From Streptomyces parvus (GTDB lineage Bacteria > Actinomycetota > Actinomycetes > Streptomycetales > Streptomycetaceae): 64,000 nt of DNA. This document shows positions 8,962 to 16,984 of this stretch, one piece after another. Location of the stretch: the NCBI RefSeq assembly GCF_032121415.1, contig NZ_CP135079.1, forward strand, positions 6,200,001 through 6,264,000, written 5' to 3'. The position numbers and the translations under genes were made by a program. Below the pieces are notes generated by a model, which had not been told where the DNA came from, made no database searches, and saw only the letters and a program-made list of their open reading frames with translations. Within the stretch, counting starts at the first letter, position 1; each line of letters begins with the position of its first letter.

Positions 8962-10355
8962 CGGACGGCGGGCCGGGCGGCTTCGACCTGGGACGGCTCC
9001 TGGCCGAGCGCGGGGCCGAACGGTACGAGCTGCATGAGCGCCACCTGAACCACCAACTGCCGCGCATGCTGCACACCATCGGCTTCGACAAGGTCTACGA
9101 GCGGGCCGAGGGCGCGTACTTCTGGGACGCGGAGGGCAACGACTACCTCGACATGCTCGCCGGGTTCGGCGTCATGGGGATCGGCCGGCACCACCCGGTC
9201 GTCCGCAAGGCCCTCCACGACGTGCTCGACGCCCAGCTCGCCGACCTCACCCGCTTCGACTGCCAGCCGCTGCCCGGACTGCTCGCCGAGAAGCTGCTCA
9301 CCCACAGCCCGCACCTGGACCGCGCCTTCTTCGGCAACAGCGGCACGGAGGCGGTCGAGACGGCATTGAAATTCGCCCGGTACGCCACCGGGAAGCCCCG
9401 GGTCCTCTACTGCGACCACGCCTTCCACGGACTCACCACGGGATCCCTCTCGGTCAACGGGGAGCGCGGCTTCCGCGACGGCTTCGCCCCGCTGCTCCCC
9501 GACACGGCCGTCCCGCTCGGCGACCTCGACGCGCTGCGCCGCGAGCTGAAGCGGGGCGACGTCGCGGCCCTGGTCGTCGAGCCGATCCAGGGCAAGGGCG
9601 TGCACGCCGCCCCGCCCGGCTATCTGCGCGGGGCCCAGGAGCTGCTGCACCGGCACAAGGCGCTCCTGATCGCCGACGAGGTCCAGACGGGCCTCGGGCG
9701 TACCGGGGACTTCTACGCCTACCAGCACGAGGAGGGGGTCGAGCCCGATCTGGTGTGCGTGGCCAAGGCCCTTTCCGGCGGCTATGTGCCGGTCGGCGCG
9801 ACCCTCGGCAAGGACTGGATCTTCCGCAAGGTCTACTCCGCGATGGACCGGGTCCTCGTCCACTCCGCGAGCTTCGGTTCCAACGCCCAGGCGATGGCGG
9901 CCGGGCTCGCCGTCCTGACGGTGATGGAGGACGAGGAGACCGTCGCCAACGCCCGGCGCACCGGCGATCGCCTGCGCGAGCGGCTGGCCGCCCTGGTGGA
10001 CCGGTACGAACTGCTGCACGAGGTGCGCGGCCGCGGGCTGATGATCGGCATCGAGTTCGGCAGGCCGTCGTCGCTGAAGCTCCGCAGCCGCTGGACCATG
10101 CTCCAGGCGGCCCGCAAGGGACTCTTCGCCCAGATGGTCGTGGTGCCGCTGCTCCAGAAGCACCGGATCCTCACCCAGGTCTCCGGCGACCGCCTGGAAG
10201 TGATCAAACTGATTCCGCCGCTGGTCATCGGGGACGCGGAGGTGGACCGTTTCGTGGAGGCGTTCACCTCCGTCATGGAGGACGCGCACAGCGGCGGCGG
10301 GCTGATGTGGGACTTCGGCCGGACGCTGGTCAAGCAGGCCGTGGCCAACCGCTGA
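8958..10355 (+). CDS. hpnO: Class III aminotransferase, HpnO-type (aminobacteriohopanetriol synthesis)
   Basis: 465 aa PLP-dependent class III aminotransferase. The cofactor Asp lies in LLIADEVQTGLGRTGDF and the Schiff-base Lys in VCVAKALSGGYVPVGA. The location directly after hpnH, with a GTGA overlap, supports amination of ribosylhopane to aminobacteriohopanetriol, the known C35 hopanoid end product in Streptomyces. Function is family plus context; an acetylornithine/ornithine-type transaminase is the alternative by sequence alone. As I recall, the S. coelicolor cluster has isoprenoid MEP genes between hpnH and this gene; none are here. Confidence 0.82.
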   Translation: MTDGGPGGFDLGRLLAERGAERYELHERHLNHQLPRMLHTIGFDKVYERAEGAYFWDAEGNDYLDMLAGFGVMGIGRHHPVVRKALHDVLDAQLADLTRFDCQPLPGLLAEKLLTHSPHLDRAFFGNSGTEAVETALKFARYATGKPRVLYCDHAFHGLTTGSLSVNGERGFRDGFAPLLPDTAVPLGDLDALRRELKRGDVAALVVEPIQGKGVHAAPPGYLRGAQELLHRHKALLIADEVQTGLGRTGDFYAYQHEEGVEPDLVCVAKALSGGYVPVGATLGKDWIFRKVYSAMDRVLVHSASFGSNAQAMAAGLAVLTVMEDEETVANARRTGDRLRERLAALVDRYELLHEVRGRGLMIGIEFGRPSSLKLRSRWTMLQAARKGLFAQMVVVPLLQKHRILTQVSGDRLEVIKLIPPLVIGDAEVDRFVEAFTSVMEDAHSGGGLMWDFGRTLVKQAVANR

Positions 10356-10361
10356 CCTGGC

Positions 10362-10400
10362 ACTTGCCTCTGAGGCAAGTTACTTGCCTCAGAGGAAAGA
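10362..10400. promoter_or_regulatory. Tandem operator pair before the XRE-cupin regulator
   Basis: A perfect 19-bp palindrome ACTTGCCTC-T-GAGGCAAGT (10362-10380) is followed after one base by a second copy whose left arm is identical (10382-10390) and whose right arm has two changes (10392-10400). Centres are 20 bp apart, about two helical turns, so two dimers could bind the same face. The pair ends 18 bp before the regulator ATG at 10419, so autoregulation is the simple reading. No copy was noticed upstream of hpnC. Confidence 0.7.
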
Positions 10401-10418
10401 TCCTGGCCCAATAGAGGT

Positions 10419-11027
10419 ATGAACCCTCCGGACGAAGGGGTGCCGGACGAGCTCCCCGGCGTCGCACCCCGACTGCGCGATCTGCGCCGTTCCCGCGGCC
10501 TCACCCTGGAGACCGCGGCCCAGCGGGCCGGGCTCTCCCCGGCCCATCTCTCCCGGCTGGAGACCGGCCGCAGGCAGCCCTCGCTGCCGATGCTGCTGGG
10601 GCTCGCCCGCATCTACGGTACGACGGTCTCCGAGCTGCTCGGCGAGCAGCCGCCCGAACGGGACGCGATCATCCGCGGCGGCGGCTTCGAGGGGGCCAAG
10701 GCCGACGGCTGGATGTACCGGCAGGCGGGCGGCTCCGGCCGCGCCATGCAGGCGCTGCGGGTACGCGTCCCGTACGGCGCCCAGGGCGACCTGGTCCGGG
10801 TCCACCCCGGCGAGGAGTGGCTGTACGTCCTGGAAGGCCGGCTGCGGGTCGGGCTCGGCGACGCCGTCCACGACCTCGAACCCGGCGACAGTGCCCACTT
10901 CGACTCGCTCACCCCGCACCGGATCGCGGCCGTCGACCGCTGCGGCGCGGAGCTGCTCTTCGTCCACTCCCTGTTGCAGAGCCCCGCCGCCGAACTCTGC
11001 CTCGGCAGCGGATTGCACCCGCGCTGA
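10419..11027 (+). CDS. XRE-family regulator with C-terminal cupin domain
   Basis: 202 aa. A helix-turn-helix of the XRE/Cro type spans about residues 19-70 (LRDLRRSRGLTLETAAQRAG, then LSRLETGRRQPSLP), followed by a cupin_2 barrel (about 115-185, VHPGEEWLYVLEGRLRVGLGD, then LEPGDSAHFDSLTPH). Regulators of this build sense small molecules through the cupin. It sits at the end of the hopanoid operon, 63 bp after the aminotransferase, behind two palindromic sites. Whether it controls hopanoid genes or only itself and the small gene after it is unknown. Confidence 0.88.
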   Translation: MNPPDEGVPDELPGVAPRLRDLRRSRGLTLETAAQRAGLSPAHLSRLETGRRQPSLPMLLGLARIYGTTVSELLGEQPPERDAIIRGGGFEGAKADGWMYRQAGGSGRAMQALRVRVPYGAQGDLVRVHPGEEWLYVLEGRLRVGLGDAVHDLEPGDSAHFDSLTPHRIAAVDRCGAELLFVHSLLQSPAAELCLGSGLHPR

Positions 11028-11091
11028 CCGGCCGTTCCCGCCGGCTCCACCCTTCACTCCACCGGCCGCGAGGCCGACAGAGAGGACCGTC

Positions 11092-11265
11092 ATGTCCGAT
11101 TCCGAGCACTATGACCCGCTGGGCCCCGGACGCCGCGCGAACGAGGACCCGCAGGAGAAGCGGATGCCGCGCGGCGTCATCATCCGGCTCTTCGCCTATC
11201 TGGTGGCGGGCCACATCGTCGCTGGCTTCCTCTACCTGCTCTTCGTGGTGGCCGGGAGCAAGTGA
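11092..11265 (+). CDS. Small single-pass membrane protein (DUF6126-like)
   Basis: 57 aa. An acidic/basic N-terminal part (GRRANEDPQEKRMPRG) is followed by one membrane helix, VIIRLFAYLVAGHIVAGFLYLLFVVAG. ATG 11092 has AGAGAGGA upstream. A small hydrophobic protein follows the cupin regulator in other Streptomyces hopanoid clusters, which is why the gene is considered real. Function is unknown; it is probably co-transcribed with the regulator. Confidence 0.75.
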   Translation: MSDSEHYDPLGPGRRANEDPQEKRMPRGVIIRLFAYLVAGHIVAGFLYLLFVVAGSK

Positions 11266-11299
11266 CGCGCCGTCCCGGGGCGAACTGTCACCGGAGGGG

Positions 11300-12112
11300 T
11301 CAGCCCGCGTCGAGCAGCCGCTCGCGCAGCCGCTCCCGGGTCTCGGGGGAGATCTTCAGCCCCTCGGACAGATAGCGGTCCGTCGTTCCCCAGTTCTCCT
11401 CGATGGCCGCGAAGGCCGCCGCGAGGTAGGCGGGCCGCGCCCCGAACAGCGGGTCCAGCAGCTCCAGCACCTCGGGCGACATGCCGGCTCCGGACGGATC
11501 GGAGCGCTTCACCTTGTACCGGCGGTGGAGATCGTTGGACTTGAGGTAGTCCTCCTCGATCGCCTCTCGTACGACGCCGACCGCGAGCAGGGCGACCGCG
11601 ATCGAGAGGCCGGCCCGGTCCTTGCCCGCCGCGCAGTGCATCAGCGCCGGGACGCTGTCCTCGGCCAGGGCGTGCAGGACCCGGCTGTGCTCGGCGGTGC
11701 GGTCCTCGATCGTCGCGCGGTACATCCGGATCATGCGGTCGACGCCCTTGCCGCCCGCTAGGACCGAACGCAGCTGCTCGATGTTGCCGCTGCCCACCAG
11801 CCGCCAGAACTCCGCGCCGTCGGCCGGGTCCGAGAGCGGAATGCTGACATTGCGGACACCGGCCAGCTCGATGTCGTAACCGTCGAGCCGGTGGTCGGCG
11901 GAGTGGCGGAAGTCGAAGATCGTGTGCAGTCCCAGCCCGTCGAGGAAGGCCGCGTCCTCGGCGGTGGCGTGCGCCAGATGGCCACTGCGGTAGAGCCGGC
12001 CGAAGGCGGTGCGCCGCCCGTCCGTCGTGGGGAGCCCGCCCACATCGCGGAAGTTGCGGACTCCGGTCAGCACGGTCTCTGTCGGCGGGACCTGCGGCAC
12101 CTGCTGGGTCAC
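11300..12112 (-). CDS. Tyrosine-protein phosphatase (Y_phosphatase3 family)
   Basis: 270 aa from GTG 12112, which has AGGAG 6 bp upstream; an in-frame ATG at 12202 would add a low-complexity 30-residue leader without a ribosome site. The N-terminal GVRNFRDVGGLPTTDGR and the P-loop HCAAGKDRAG (catalytic Cys160, Arg166) define the atypical tyrosine/lipid phosphatase family related to M. tuberculosis PtpB. The conserved Asp-rich FDFRHSADH segment is also present. It faces the hopanoid operon tail to tail. Substrate (phosphotyrosine or phosphoinositide) is not predictable. Confidence 0.88.
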   Translation of the reverse strand: MTQQVPQVPPTETVLTGVRNFRDVGGLPTTDGRRTAFGRLYRSGHLAHATAEDAAFLDGLGLHTIFDFRHSADHRLDGYDIELAGVRNVSIPLSDPADGAEFWRLVGSGNIEQLRSVLAGGKGVDRMIRMYRATIEDRTAEHSRVLHALAEDSVPALMHCAAGKDRAGLSIAVALLAVGVVREAIEEDYLKSNDLHRRYKVKRSDPSGAGMSPEVLELLDPLFGARPAYLAAAFAAIEENWGTTDRYLSEGLKISPETRERLRERLLDAG

Positions 12113-12483
12113 GGGGGCTCCTGGGATCTCGGGCGTCGGCGCGGCTCTCCGGCGAGGGCGCTCCCGTGACGATACGACATCGATTCGACGGAAAATCATC
12201 ACGGCCGCCTCCCCGGCGACGGGTGCCGGGGAGGGTGGGCTGACCCGGTGTCAGGAGCGCCGCTCGCGACATGTCCGTATTGGTGCATTTCGCAGAACAT
12301 GCCCCGCTAATGGGGGAGATGGGATTTCGGAGGTGAGCGGGATCATATCCGTGACGGTCCGTGGTGAGCGCACCGTCGAGCTTTCCCGTTGCCCGTACGG
12401 AAATCCAAGATCCGTGATCCACGGAGTGTGACGGGAAATCCGGAGCGATATCGAATCGATGATTCCGCCGCGCAACCGATGGC

Positions 12484-12513
12484 TTGTTCCGCCCGTCCCG
12501 ACCGGTTTACGGT
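12484..12513 (+). promoter_or_regulatory. Candidate promoter for the riboswitch-M23 transcript
   Basis: TTGTTC (12484-12489) and TACGGT (12508-12513) are separated by 18 bp and would start transcription near 12520, immediately before the conserved riboswitch core. The rest of 12113-12483 shows no gene. Confidence 0.4.
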
Positions 12514-12524
12514 CACCGTCAATC

Positions 12525-12705
12525 CGGACGGATCGCCTAATCCTGCCGCCGCCCGGAATTCGCACCCACCCACTCACGTGTGGCAGGAGCGGGGGAACCA
12601 GGTAAGCCGCCGATCCGGAGATCCGGACCGGCTAGGGGTGAAGTCGCCGCAACGCGACCGGGCATCTCCAGCCCGAACCCGACAGCTCACCTCGCAGGCG
12701 CCGGA
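12525..12705 (+). ncRNA. c-di-AMP riboswitch (ydaO-yuaA type)
   Basis: Signature blocks of the ydaO motif occur in order: GGATCGCCTAATCCTG, then GCAGGAGCGGGGGAACCAGG, then GGGGTGAAGTCGCCGC, and finally CCGAACCCGACAGCTCACCT followed by CGCAGGCG. In Streptomyces this RNA sits before wall-remodelling genes such as rpfA and M23/NlpC-P60 hydrolases. It ends about 14 nt before the ATG of the M23 gene. Binding of c-di-AMP would be expected to turn the downstream gene off. Ends are approximate; covariance scoring was not possible. Confidence 0.92.
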
Positions 12706-12718
12706 GAGGAACTTCCCC

Positions 12719-13663
12719 ATGCCCGAAAAGGGTAAGCACCGTCGTCCGAAGTCCGGCCCGATCTCCCGCGGCTTCCTCGCCGCAGGGACCGGCGGCGCCG
12801 CACTCGCCCTCCCGCTCATCGGCGCCACCGGCGCGAACGCCGCGGGCCAGGCCGCCCCGGCCGCCAAGCCGGCCGTCGCCTCGGTCGCAGCCGCGCACAC
12901 CGCTCCGGCCGCGTCGAAGGCCGCCCCGAAGACGTACGCCGTGGTCGCCGGCGACTACCTGTCGAAGATCGCCGCCGAACACCAGCTCAAGGGCGGGTGG
13001 GAGAAGCTCTACCAGGACAACCGCTCCACCGTCGGCGACAACCCCAGCCTGATCCACCCGGGCATGAAGCTGACCCTCGGCGCCAAGGGCTCCGCCCCGG
13101 CCGAGAAGTCCGCCGCCCCCAAGGCCGCCCCGAAGAAGGCCGAACCGGCACCGAAGGCCGCGCCGAAGGAAGCCCCCAAGGGCGACACCATCTCCGCCGA
13201 CGACTCCGAGAGCTCCGGCGCCTCCGCGCAGACCGGCTCCTCCGAGGCCGCCGGCTCCGGCTGGTCCGCCCCGCTGGCCAACGCCAACGTCACCACCCAG
13301 TACCGCGCTTCCGGCGCCAGTTGGTCCAGCGGTTACCACACCGGTTCGGACTTCCAGGCCGCCTCCGGCACCCCCGTCCTCGCCATCGGTCCGGGTACCG
13401 TCGTCTCGGCCGGCAACAGCGGCTCGTACGGCAACGAGGTCGTCATCAAGCACGAGGACGGCATGTACTCCCAGTACGCCCACCAGTCCTCGCTGAACGT
13501 CTCGGTCGGCCAGAGCGTCACCGGCGGCCAGCAGATCGGCCTCTCCGGCTCCACCGGCAACTCCACCGGCCCGCACCTGCACTTCGAGGTCCGCACCGGC
13601 CCGAGCTACGGTTCGGACGTCGACCCGATCGCCTACCTGCGTCAGCACGGCGTCTCCGTCTGA
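12719..13663 (+). CDS. Secreted LysM / M23 peptidoglycan endopeptidase
   Basis: 314 aa. A twin-basic-like N-terminus (KHRRPK) and hydrophobic stretch (FLAAGTGGAALALPLIGATGA) precede an Ala-rich region, a LysM domain (about 71-120, KTYAVVAGDYLSKIAAEH to GMKLTL), a Lys/Ala/Pro linker (121-185) and an M23 domain (about 195-305). Zinc ligands are visible in HTGSDF and GPHLHFEV. Such enzymes cut peptidoglycan cross-bridges during growth or germination. ATG 12719 follows GGAGAGGAA. The upstream c-di-AMP riboswitch ties its expression to osmotic/wall signalling. Confidence 0.94.
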   Translation: MPEKGKHRRPKSGPISRGFLAAGTGGAALALPLIGATGANAAGQAAPAAKPAVASVAAAHTAPAASKAAPKTYAVVAGDYLSKIAAEHQLKGGWEKLYQDNRSTVGDNPSLIHPGMKLTLGAKGSAPAEKSAAPKAAPKKAEPAPKAAPKEAPKGDTISADDSESSGASAQTGSSEAAGSGWSAPLANANVTTQYRASGASWSSGYHTGSDFQAASGTPVLAIGPGTVVSAGNSGSYGNEVVIKHEDGMYSQYAHQSSLNVSVGQSVTGGQQIGLSGSTGNSTGPHLHFEVRTGPSYGSDVDPIAYLRQHGVSV

Positions 13664-13687
13664 CCGATCGGCGACGAGAAGTGTCCG

Positions 13688-13725
13688 AGAGGCGGTGCGC
13701 GGCGGCGCACCGCCCCTCGCTTTAT
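13688..13725 (+). terminator. Terminator after the M23 gene
   Basis: GGCGGTGCGC (13691-13700) and GCGCACCGCC (13705-13714) form a 10-bp stem with a 4-nt loop, followed by CTCGCTTTATT. It lies 27 bp after the M23 stop. Confidence 0.7.
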
Positions 13726-13825
13726 TCCGGGTTTACCGAAAACTGACCGGGTGGTCTATCTCACCACCCGTCAACCCCGTATTACGGTCGCGTAGGTCAC
13801 ATCGGACGATGCAGGATAAGTCCTT

Positions 13826-14665
13826 GTGGCAGACGATTCGAGAAACAACCAGCAGCACACCATCGGGTCGTACGCGGCGATCGGCGACAGTTTCACCGAG
13901 GGCGTCGGCGACCCCGGCCCCGACGGGACCTTCGTCGGCTGGGCGGACCGCTTCGCGGTGCTCCTCGCCGACCGGCTCCCGGCCCCCGATCCGGCCGGCC
14001 CCGAGGACGCCCCGTACGAGGACTCCCCGCACGGGGACTTCCGCTACGCCAATCTCGCCGTGCGCGGACGCCTCCTCGACCAGATCGTGGAGGAACAGGT
14101 CCCGCGCGCCAAGGAACTGGCCCCCGACCTGGTCAGCTTCTGCGCGGGCGGCAACGACATCATCCGGCCCGGCACCGACCCCGACGATCTCGCCGAGCGC
14201 TTCGAGCGGGCCGTCGCCGATCTGAGCAACGCCGTCGGCACGGTCATGGTCACCACCGGCTTCGACACCCGGGGCGTTCCGGTGCTGCGCCACATGCGCG
14301 GCAAGATCGCCACCTACAACGTCCACCTGCGGGCCATCGCCGACCGCTACCAGTGCCCCGTGCTGGACCTGTGGTCGCTGCGCTCGGTCCAGGACCGCCG
14401 CGCGTGGGACGCCGACCGGCTGCACCTGTCGCCCGAGGGCCACACCCGCGTCGCGCTCCGCGCCGCCCAGATCCTCGGCCACGAGGTGCCCGCCGATCCC
14501 GACCAGCCCTGGCCGCCGCAGGCCCAGCGCAGGCCCTTCGACGCGCGGCGCGACAACATCCAGTGGGCCCGCGAGTACCTGGTGCCCTGGATCGGCCGAC
14601 GGCTGCGCGGCGAGTCCTCCGGCGACCACGTCGCGGCCAAGCGCCCGGACCTGCTGCCGCTGTAG
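13826..14665 (+). CDS. SGNH/GDSL hydrolase family protein
   Basis: 279 aa. Block I GDSFTEGVGD contains the nucleophile Ser22, block III is FCAGGNDI, and block V is DADRLHLSPEGH with the catalytic Asp/His. There is no signal peptide, so it acts inside the cell as an esterase, lipase or thioesterase of unknown substrate. The GTG start at 13826 follows AGGATAAG. It converges on the STM4011 gene with only 8 bp between the stop codons. Confidence 0.88.
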   Translation: MADDSRNNQQHTIGSYAAIGDSFTEGVGDPGPDGTFVGWADRFAVLLADRLPAPDPAGPEDAPYEDSPHGDFRYANLAVRGRLLDQIVEEQVPRAKELAPDLVSFCAGGNDIIRPGTDPDDLAERFERAVADLSNAVGTVMVTTGFDTRGVPVLRHMRGKIATYNVHLRAIADRYQCPVLDLWSLRSVQDRRAWDADRLHLSPEGHTRVALRAAQILGHEVPADPDQPWPPQAQRRPFDARRDNIQWAREYLVPWIGRRLRGESSGDHVAAKRPDLLPL

Positions 14666-14673
14666 CAGGCCCC

Positions 14674-15591
14674 TCAGGGCTCCAGCAGGGGAAGGGCACG
14701 CCGGGACGGGTCCGGCACGACGAGCCCGTCCGGCGGCGTGCCCGTGCCGTACCCGGCCGGTATCCGCTCCAGGACACCGCCGGCGAACACGTCGTACAGC
14801 GGCAGCGACTCCAGATGCACATAGCCGATGTGGCAGTCGCACACGGCGAGCGGACACGCCCGCGGGCCGAGCGCCCGCCGGTAGCTGCCGTCGTAGAGAT
14901 TGCCCAGCTCCGCCTTGACGAAGTGACAGCGCCGCACCGTACCGTCCCCGTCCACCGAGATCACCGACTCGCCCGTCCGGCAGGGCAGTCCCGCCGAGTG
15001 GTGCGGATCGCGGCTGTAGGGGAACAGCGGATCCAGCTCCGTCCAGCGCGCCGCCTCCTCATCGGTGTACGAGCGCCCCTCGGCGGCGTTCACCCAGAGA
15101 TAGACCGCGTCCGGCAGCTGGGCCCGCAGCCGCCGCGCCTCGTCGAGATGCTCGTCGAACCCCACCACCCCCACGCTGTAGCGGATGCCCTTCGCCGACA
15201 GGTCCCGGCATTTGCCCAGAAAACGGTCGTACGGGGTCTGCCCGGGGTGGTACGTGCACCAGAGCGCGATCCGCTCCGGATCGGCGTCCGCCAGCCAGTC
15301 GGTGCGGCCGCTCAGGTTCGTCTGGATCGCGACCCGGTTCATGTGCGGAAGGCGCGACAGCTCGGTCAGCGCCCGCCGGTACCAGGAGCGCACCAGCCCC
15401 TCACCCCACGGTGTGAACAGCACCGACAGCCGGTCGCCGCTCTGCGCCGCGGCCCAGCCGGTGAACCGCTCCAGCGCCTCCCGGTCAGCCGTGAGCTGGG
15501 CGCGGCTGTCCCGCCGCTTGGCGAACGGACAGTAGGGGCAGTCGTAGTCGCAGGAGGCGAGCGGTCCCCGGTAGAGAATCGTCAGGTCCAT
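14674..15591 (-). CDS. STM4011 family radical SAM protein
   Basis: 305 aa. The radical SAM cluster motif is CDYDCPYC (Cys14, 18, 21). The C-terminal third has further cysteines, CRTG..., RRCHF and ACPLAVCDCHIG, spaced like a SPASM/twitch auxiliary iron-sulfur site, as in enzymes that modify peptides or proteins. It is the last gene of the six-gene minus-strand operon starting at 20924 and lies 7 bp after the STM4012 gene. No member is known to me with a defined reaction. The family name comes from the Salmonella locus; I recognise it from sequence and from the order of neighbours. Confidence 0.85.
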   Translation of the reverse strand: MDLTILYRGPLASCDYDCPYCPFAKRRDSRAQLTADREALERFTGWAAAQSGDRLSVLFTPWGEGLVRSWYRRALTELSRLPHMNRVAIQTNLSGRTDWLADADPERIALWCTYHPGQTPYDRFLGKCRDLSAKGIRYSVGVVGFDEHLDEARRLRAQLPDAVYLWVNAAEGRSYTDEEAARWTELDPLFPYSRDPHHSAGLPCRTGESVISVDGDGTVRRCHFVKAELGNLYDGSYRRALGPRACPLAVCDCHIGYVHLESLPLYDVFAGGVLERIPAGYGTGTPPDGLVVPDPSRRALPLLEP

Positions 15592-15598
15592 CTCCGGC

Positions 15599-16984
15599 TC
15601 ACTTCCGCTCGTACGCGGCCATCGCCGCCCGCACCCCGGGGGAGAACAGCGCGGGACCCAGCGCGTCGGAGTGGGCGAGGCCGGACGGGGACAGCCTGAG
15701 GAGACCGTCCGGCGCCGACGTGTCCAGCCAGCCCCGCCGCGCGAACCCCGCCAGCTCGGCCGGGAAGTCCGCGGCCGGATCGGTGCCGAAGCGGGCCCGG
15801 TACTCCGCCACCGGCAGCCCCGCCGCCTGGAGCAGCGACTGCAGCAGATGCCGCCGGCGTGCCTCGTCCGCGTCGACGTACCGGCCGACCTCGGCGCGGG
15901 AGAAGTCCTCGGTGGCGGTGAAGTCGTCGATGATCGACCGGATCTCCCGCATGTCCACCGCGTAGTCGAAGGAGTAGTGGAGGGCGGAGGTGTACGAACG
16001 GGCACCGCAGCCCAGGCCGATCATGCCGTCGGTCTGGCAGGCGTAATCCTCCGGGCCCTCCTGCTCACGCGGGGCGTCGGTCCGCCGGAACATCCGCATC
16101 GACACCTGCTCGTAGCCGTGCGCCACCAGATGGTCCCGCCCCACCGCGTAAAGCCGCAGCCGCTGCTCGTCCCAGGCGGCGTCCTCCAGTGCCCGCGCCG
16201 TGGGGCCGGTCACGGTCGGCCCGAGGCGGTGCAGGCCGGTGAGCGGGCGCACGTACAGCGGATAGAGATACAGCTCCTCCGGCCGCCAGGCCAGTGCCGC
16301 GTCCAGCGAGGCGAGCCAGCTGCGCTCGGTCTGCCCCTCGATGCCGTAGATCAGGTCGACGTTCAGCACGGGGATCCGGGCATCACGGATCCGGCCGAGC
16401 GCCGCTTCCACGTCGGCGCGGCGCTGCGGACGGACGGCAGCCCTGGCCTCCTCGTCCACGAAGCTCTGCACGCCGATGCTGATCCTGGTCGTGCCCCGGT
16501 CGGCCAGCACCGCCAGCCGGTCGGCGGTGGCGGTGGACGGTGAGGTCTCCACGGACAACGGGACCGCGCTCAGCTCGGCACCCATCCGCTTCTCGGCTAT
16601 GTCGCAGAGCCGCTCCAGCTCGCCCGCCGTCAGAAACGTCGGAGTCCCGCCGCCGAACGCCGCCGCCGCGAACCGCACCGGCTCCTGGTCGCCCAGCGCC
16701 TCCCGCACCGCCAGGGCCTGCCGGTCCAGCGCGTCCAGATAGCGCGTCGTCAGCTCATCGGGCGCGCCGATCCGGGTGAAGAGATTGCAGAAGCCGCACC
16801 GGACCTCGCAGAACGGTATGTGGAGATAGAGGGAGAGCGCGTCCTTCGGCTCCGCCGCCCAGAGCGACCGCAGGGCCGGGCGGTCCGCCAGCGGCCGGTA
16901 GGCCGTCTTGTGCGGATAGGCGTAGACGTAACTCTCGTACGGCCGGAGGGCGGGCGGCGCCGGAGTGCTGGTGGTGATCGTCAT
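15599..16984 (-). CDS. STM4012 family radical SAM protein (HemN-like)
   Basis: 461 aa. LYLHIPFCEVRCGFC carries Cys59, 63 and 66 in CxxxCxxC, followed by FGGGTPTFL and ISIGVQSFVDEEAR, all typical of HemN/HemW-type radical SAM enzymes. The HemN_C-like C-terminus GMIGLGCGARSYTSALHYS and a winged-helix-like end are also present. It is not the housekeeping HemW: the N-terminal YESYVYAYPHKTAYR belongs to the STM4012 group. ATG 16984 overlaps the STM4013 stop as ATGA. The reaction is unknown. Confidence 0.87.
   Translation of the reverse strand: MTITTSTPAPPALRPYESYVYAYPHKTAYRPLADRPALRSLWAAEPKDALSLYLHIPFCEVRCGFCNLFTRIGAPDELTTRYLDALDRQALAVREALGDQEPVRFAAAAFGGGTPTFLTAGELERLCDIAEKRMGAELSAVPLSVETSPSTATADRLAVLADRGTTRISIGVQSFVDEEARAAVRPQRRADVEAALGRIRDARIPVLNVDLIYGIEGQTERSWLASLDAALAWRPEELYLYPLYVRPLTGLHRLGPTVTGPTARALEDAAWDEQRLRLYAVGRDHLVAHGYEQVSMRMFRRTDAPREQEGPEDYACQTDGMIGLGCGARSYTSALHYSFDYAVDMREIRSIIDDFTATEDFSRAEVGRYVDADEARRRHLLQSLLQAAGLPVAEYRARFGTDPAADFPAELAGFARRGWLDTSAPDGLLRLSPSGLAHSDALGPALFSPGVRAAMAAYERK

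Noticed and set aside
12389..12718. 110-codon N-terminal extension of the M23 peptidase
   Set aside because: The open frame runs through the c-di-AMP riboswitch; the real ATG at 12719 has a ribosome site and a signal-peptide-like start.
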